Part shown: positions 60,370 through 64,000 of the stretch, piece by piece
Numbering within the stretch: the stretch's first letter is position 1
Layout: each line of letters opens with the position of its first letter
Assembly: GCF_000518805.1 (NCBI RefSeq)
Contig: NZ_KI912497.1
Location: 12,396-76,395 of the forward strand
DNA length: 64,000 nucleotides
Origin: Shewanella waksmanii ATCC BAA-643
Lineage (GTDB): Bacteria > Pseudomonadota > Gammaproteobacteria > Enterobacterales > Shewanellaceae
Direction of reading: 5' to 3'
The notes under the pieces: generated by a model
Database searches by the model: none
What the model saw: the letters and a program-made list of their open reading frames with translations, nothing else
Told to the model about the DNA's origin: nothing
Translations under genes and position numbers: made by a program

Positions 60370-61629
60370 TCACTTAATGCGTGTCACTTGGCCGCCTAGT
60401 CCTTTGAACTTTTGCTCAATGTGTTCATAGCCGCGATCAAGATGATAAATGCGGTCAACAATAGTATTGCCATCGGCAACTAACCCGGCAATCACAAGAC
60501 TGGCCGAAGCACGTAGATCCGTTGCCATTACTTGCGCACCATTAAGACGCTCAATACCCTGAATAATACAAGTATTGCCTTCTAGCTCCATGTGAGCGCC
60601 CATACGGTTCAGCTCTGGTACATGCATGAAACGGTTTTCAAATATGGTTTCAGTAATGGTCGCGGTGCCTTCAGCAAGTACGTTAAGCACACAAAATTGC
60701 GCCTGCATATCGGTCGGAAAACCAGGATAAGGCACAGTTTTGATGTTAACTGCACGCGGACGTTGGCCTTGCATATCCAGCTCAATCCAATCTTCACCAG
60801 TGGTAATTTTTGCACCAGTATCTTCAAGCTTGGCTAGCACTGCTTCTAAGGTTTTAGGATCCGCATTAAGACAGCGAATTTTGCCTCGAGTCACGGCTGC
60901 TGCAACTAAGAAACTGCCGGTTTCAATTCGATCGGGCATCACCCGATAATGACAACCATTAAGTGATTCAACACCTTGAATACGAATCGTGTCTGTACCA
61001 GCCCCTTCAATCTTAGCCCCCATCGCGATGAGGCAGTTTGCCAAATCAATCACTTCTGGTTCACGGGCTGCATTTTCAATGACAGTCTCACCGTCTGCGA
61101 GACTTGCAGCCATCAAGAGGTTTTCAGTGGCACCGACGCTGATCATATCCATAAAGATATGTGCGCCTTTTAAGCGTCCATCTACGCGAGCTTTAATGTA
61201 GCCCTCATCAACTTCGATGTGCGCCCCCATCTGCTCTAGTCCTTGCAAATGCAAGTTAACTGGACGAGCGCCGATGGCGCAACCGCCCGGAAGCGATACG
61301 TCAGCGGTACCATATCGAGCGAGCAATGGTCCTAATATCAATATTGACGCTCGCATAGTTTTAACGAGGTCATAGGGTGCACAAAACTCGTTTAGCGTTG
61401 CTGTTGAGATAGTAATGTCACCCTCATCACAGCGCGCTACCTGTGCACCAAGGCAACGTAGCAGCTCACAGCTAGTGTTTACATCTCGAAGGTTAGGTAC
61501 GTTAGACAGCACAAAATCTGTTTGTGCTAACACCCCCGCCATCAGAATGGGTAAGGCGGCATTTTTGGCACCAGAAATGACCACTTCGCCCGCTAGCGGC
61601 TCACTCGCTTGTATTGTTAATTTATCCAA
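60370..61629 (-). CDS. murA: UDP-N-acetylglucosamine 1-carboxyvinyltransferase
   Basis: A 419-residue enzyme for the first committed step of peptidoglycan synthesis and the fosfomycin target. The phosphoenolpyruvate-binding Cys is in LPGGCAIGARPV near residue 115. Family starts and ends are present (MDKLTIQASEPLAGEVVISG; YEHIEQKFKGLGGQ). It lies 15 nt downstream of ibaG, in the mla-ibaG-murA arrangement of E. coli. Confidence 0.98.
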   Translation of the reverse strand: MDKLTIQASEPLAGEVVISGAKNAALPILMAGVLAQTDFVLSNVPNLRDVNTSCELLRCLGAQVARCDEGDITISTATLNEFCAPYDLVKTMRASILILGPLLARYGTADVSLPGGCAIGARPVNLHLQGLEQMGAHIEVDEGYIKARVDGRLKGAHIFMDMISVGATENLLMAASLADGETVIENAAREPEVIDLANCLIAMGAKIEGAGTDTIRIQGVESLNGCHYRVMPDRIETGSFLVAAAVTRGKIRCLNADPKTLEAVLAKLEDTGAKITTGEDWIELDMQGQRPRAVNIKTVPYPGFPTDMQAQFCVLNVLAEGTATITETIFENRFMHVPELNRMGAHMELEGNTCIIQGIERLNGAQVMATDLRASASLVIAGLVADGNTIVDRIYHLDRGYEHIEQKFKGLGGQVTRIK

Positions 61630-61644
61630 AATCTCTCTCCAACC

Positions 61645-61896
61645 TTACATGTTGAAGATTTTTTCACGCTGCCACTGTTCAGGCGTAAACGCCTTAATCG
61701 TGATAGCGTGTAACTCACCACTAGTGACATGATCCATAATTGGGCCATAAATCGTCTGCTGCTGTTTTACTCGGTTCATTCCATCGAAGCACTCACCAAC
61801 AGCAACAATTTTATAATGTGTCCCATCTTGGGTCACAGTCACTTGCTCTAACGCTAACGCATCGGTCAGTAGTTTTTCTATCTCTTTACATTCCAT
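61645..61896 (-). CDS. ibaG: BolA-family protein IbaG
   Basis: An 83-residue BolA-like protein that works with monothiol glutaredoxins in iron-sulfur handling and, in E. coli, acid stress. The signature is KIVAVGECFDGMNRVKQQQT near residue 28 and SGELHAITIKAFTPEQW with the C-terminal ligand His. It is between mlaB and murA. Confidence 0.95.
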   Translation of the reverse strand: MECKEIEKLLTDALALEQVTVTQDGTHYKIVAVGECFDGMNRVKQQQTIYGPIMDHVTSGELHAITIKAFTPEQWQREKIFNM

Positions 61897-61907
61897 GGGG
61901 GAAACCT

Positions 61908-62195
61908 TTATTGAGCTTCTTCAGGGAAGAAGGCTTGTAAGTCATATAAATCTATTAATTTTTGAGTTTGCAGCGGCAACATTTTAAATGTCAGCTGAGC
62001 ACATTGGTGTTTGACAACCAGTTGTGCCAACATCGCGACACCAGCGCTATCGATATAATCTAAACCGCTACAATCAATACATTGTGTGTCAGCACTAATA
62101 AGCTGCTCGCGTGATGGCCATAAGGTTATCACGTCACTGTGTGCCAGTCGCCCCGTCAGGTAACAATAACCATCATCATTACGGAATTGTGCCAT
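61908..62195 (-). CDS. mlaB: STAS-domain protein MlaB
   Basis: A 95-residue STAS protein that stabilises the MlaFE transporter. The STAS core is CIDCSGLDYIDSAGVAMLAQ near residue 39, with a conserved Ser/Asp pair. It begins 3 nt after mlaC's stop codon. Confidence 0.92.
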   Translation of the reverse strand: MAQFRNDDGYCYLTGRLAHSDVITLWPSREQLISADTQCIDCSGLDYIDSAGVAMLAQLVVKHQCAQLTFKMLPLQTQKLIDLYDLQAFFPEEAQ

Positions 62196-62198
62196 CGG

Positions 62199-62843
62199 TT
62201 AATTACCTTCGGCTTCCAAAACAACATGGTCATCGGTACGCGCACGCAAGTCGCCAATCACATTATCAATACCATTTTGGCGAATGAGATTACTGATTTC
62301 CTTACTTTTCGACGACAACAAACTGACACCTTCAGCGACTAAATCGAATGCCTTCCAAGTATCATCTTTAAGTCGACGAACGCGGAACTGCACTTTAATG
62401 GGTGGTCGATTCGGCTCAACTATTTGTACATGAACATCAATCATTTTCTCGCCATCAAACGCGCGAGCAGGTTCAAACTTGACCTGCTGATTAGTGTATT
62501 CAGTAAATGCCTGAGCATAAGTCGCCACCAAATAAGCTTTAAACGCATTCACAAACTGCTTGCGTTGCTCCGGTGTTGTCGATCGTAAGTGCGACCCCAT
62601 AACCTTGTAGGACGCATACTTATAATCGATGTATGGCATCAACTCTTCAGATACTATCAACTTAAGATGGTCAGGATCGGCCTGAATTGTGTCAAAATCC
62701 TGATGAAAACGAGCAAAAGTCTTATTGGCCACTTGCTCAACCATAGCGTAGGGGTTTGAGCGTTCTATCTCAGTGTCAGCTAGGGCGTTAACACTGACAA
62801 TAGCTAACCAAGTAAACATCAACATTTTCATTATACTACTCAT
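62199..62843 (-). CDS. mlaC: Periplasmic phospholipid-binding protein MlaC
   Basis: A 214-residue exported protein that carries phospholipids between outer and inner membrane. Signal peptide ends VSVNALA before DTEIERSNPYAMVEQV. MlaC features: MPYIDYKYASYKVMGSHLRS, KQFVNAFKAYLVATYAQAF, and KAFDLVAEGVSLLSSKSKEI. AAGGATGGGAAT precedes the ATG. It follows mlaD by 17 nt. Confidence 0.95.
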   Translation of the reverse strand: MSSIMKMLMFTWLAIVSVNALADTEIERSNPYAMVEQVANKTFARFHQDFDTIQADPDHLKLIVSEELMPYIDYKYASYKVMGSHLRSTTPEQRKQFVNAFKAYLVATYAQAFTEYTNQQVKFEPARAFDGEKMIDVHVQIVEPNRPPIKVQFRVRRLKDDTWKAFDLVAEGVSLLSSKSKEISNLIRQNGIDNVIGDLRARTDDHVVLEAEGN

Positions 62844-62860
62844 ATTCCCATCCTTTAAAA

Positions 62861-63334
62861 TTAGTCATCCTTTGACTTTACGCTATACAAAAACTGTCCG
62901 ATCAAATCTTCTAGCACTAATGCGGAGTGAGTGTCATCAATTCTGTCACCATCAACCAGCATGGCTATATCTTCATCATAAAAACCTGGGGTCAGTCCTA
63001 GGAACTGCTCGCCGAGCAACCCAGAAGTTAAAATAGAGAGACTGCTCGTTTCAGGAAATTGGTTGTATTGAGTGTCGATGGTCATTTCAACCACAGGTAA
63101 CAAGCTTTGCTCATCAAGGGTAATGGCTTTTACCCGCCCCACTACGACACCGCCAACTTTGACAGGCGATCGTACTTTCAAACCGCCAATATTACTGAAC
63201 TTGGCATACAAGGTATATTGGCTTTGCCCAGTTTTAACATCAACGTTGGCCACATTAAAAACCAACACCAAAAAGGCCGCTAACCCAGACAGTAAAAACA
63301 AGCCCACTAAAATTTCAATCTTGCGTGTTACCAT
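62861..63334 (-). CDS. mlaD: MCE-domain protein MlaD
   Basis: A 157-residue membrane-anchored MCE protein that forms the hexameric lipid channel of the MlaFEDB complex. Anchor IEILVGLFLLSGLAAFLVLV, then MCE domain (YTLYAKFSNIGGLKVRSPVK, GGVVVGRVKAITL, LGLTPGFYDEDIAM). The ATG at 63334 (MVTRKIEIL) is chosen over a TTG two codons earlier. Confidence 0.95.
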   Translation of the reverse strand: MVTRKIEILVGLFLLSGLAAFLVLVFNVANVDVKTGQSQYTLYAKFSNIGGLKVRSPVKVGGVVVGRVKAITLDEQSLLPVVEMTIDTQYNQFPETSSLSILTSGLLGEQFLGLTPGFYDEDIAMLVDGDRIDDTHSALVLEDLIGQFLYSVKSKDD

Positions 63335-63409
63335 GTTCAACCTACCACTCTACTTGGTTATAGATACCATTAAATTGGCTATCTCGCTTCTTCCCTAAAC
63401 AATAATTAA

Positions 63410-64000
63410 TTAACTACCAAACATCATCGCTGTCAGTAGAAAATCCAGTGCTAGCACCGCCAAACTTGATTGCACCACAGTTTGCGTTGTTGCTTTACTA
63501 ATTCCCTCAGGATTCGGAATCACCTGATAACCGCGATATAGCGCAATCCAAGTAACAACCACAGCAAACACGGTACTTTTAATTAAACAGTTAACTATAT
63601 CTTGTCGCCATTCCACCGAGGACTGCAAAATTGACCAAAAACTGCCACTATCAATGCCTTTCCACTCCACCCCTACAAGGTGGCCACCGTATATGCCCAC
63701 TGCGGTAAACATCAGTGCCAGCAACGGCAAGCTGATCACGCCAGCCCAAAAGCGTGGTGCAATAATCTGCCTCAGGGGATCGACAGCCATCATCTCCAAG
63801 CTAGATAGCTGTTCAGTACTCTTCATCAAACCGATTTCTGCGGTCAATGCCGAGCCAGCGCGACCAGCAAACAACAGTGCAGTGACTACCGGCCCGAGTT
63901 CGCGCAGTAAACTCAGAGCAACCATAGGACCTAAACTGTCTTCGGTACCAAAACCCACTAGAATATTATAGCCCTGAAGCGCTAGCACCATGCCGATAAA
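63410..64000 (-). CDS. mlaE: ABC-type lipid transporter permease MlaE (5' end outside the window)
   Basis: The C-terminal 196 codons of a permease of the MlaFEDB lipid transporter. The frame stays open to the window edge with FIGMVLALQG, which is internal in E. coli MlaE, so the true start lies beyond 64000. Characteristic: RELGPVVTALLFAGRAGSALTA, STEQLSSLEMMAVDPLRQII, and NPEGISKATTQTVVQSSLAV. mlaF is expected just upstream, outside the window. Confidence 0.95.
   Translation of the reverse strand, partial: FIGMVLALQGYNILVGFGTEDSLGPMVALSLLRELGPVVTALLFAGRAGSALTAEIGLMKSTEQLSSLEMMAVDPLRQIIAPRFWAGVISLPLLALMFTAVGIYGGHLVGVEWKGIDSGSFWSILQSSVEWRQDIVNCLIKSTVFAVVVTWIALYRGYQVIPNPEGISKATTQTVVQSSLAVLALDFLLTAMMFGS

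Overview
This 64-kb window is chromosomal DNA from a marine-type gammaproteobacterium. Shewanella or a close relative is the best guess (an inference, not a database match). Four things support it: a MotX homologue next to rnr and purA, an octaheme c-type cytochrome lipoprotein beside a two-component system, a TolC-nudF-yqiB-cpdA-yqiA-parE order like that of E. coli, and several conserved marine-gammaproteobacterial families (TIGR04219, DUF2333, DUF3392, S46 peptidase). Most of the window is ordinary core genome with dense, co-directional operons.

Layout. 1-463: two tandem tRNA-Gly(GCC) genes, each preceded by a decayed tRNA 5'-half relic. 464-9908: orn, then rsgA, psd, an EamA transporter, mscM, a glycerophosphodiesterase, DUF3392, a 2-hydroxyacid dehydrogenase and Fur-box-preceded bfd. 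9999-17993 (minus): parC, a PQQ-sugar-dehydrogenase-like protein, parE, yqiA, cpdA, yqiB, nudF. 18115-24045: tolC with an unusual leader, an outer-membrane beta-barrel, DUF2333, a PCuAC copper chaperone with a natural His6 tail, an enoyl-CoA hydratase, and a four-gene envelope operon with a PspC protein and a 36-residue peptide.

24046-30654 is the accessory region. A 5.5-kb element sits in the 5' end of dusA, bounded by perfect 31-bp direct repeats. The displaced native dusA 5' end is still visible at the far side. The element's tyrosine integrase is broken by a stop codon, two frameshifts and an IS3-family insertion. Its cargo includes two paralogous cassettes, each coding for an exported protein that ends at an A8 tract, with an acidic C-terminal extension open in the -1 frame. 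The two cassettes have exactly the same length and the same frame relationship. A divergent two-gene unit (54-residue basic protein plus membrane protein) follows. I consider the twin cassettes the best candidate for something undescribed.

30655-49766: SRAP protein, cheX, an Omp85-like barrel, alr, dnaB, an S46 dipeptidyl-peptidase, the rpsF-priB-rpsR-rplI operon, DUF481, an AlkD-like protein, a TetR-controlled oxidoreductase, a VOC protein, rnr-rlmB, motX, and a DUF2065 gene followed by purA. 49887-50225 is a MITE-like element with terminal inverted repeats and strong internal secondary structure. 50330-55831: rplM-rpsI, zapE, zapG, degQ and degS. 55872-60218: a possible non-AUG small membrane protein, the octaheme cytochrome, and a histidine kinase/response regulator pair. 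60370-64000: murA, ibaG and mlaB-C-D-E, the lipid-asymmetry transport operon, cut by the window edge within mlaE.
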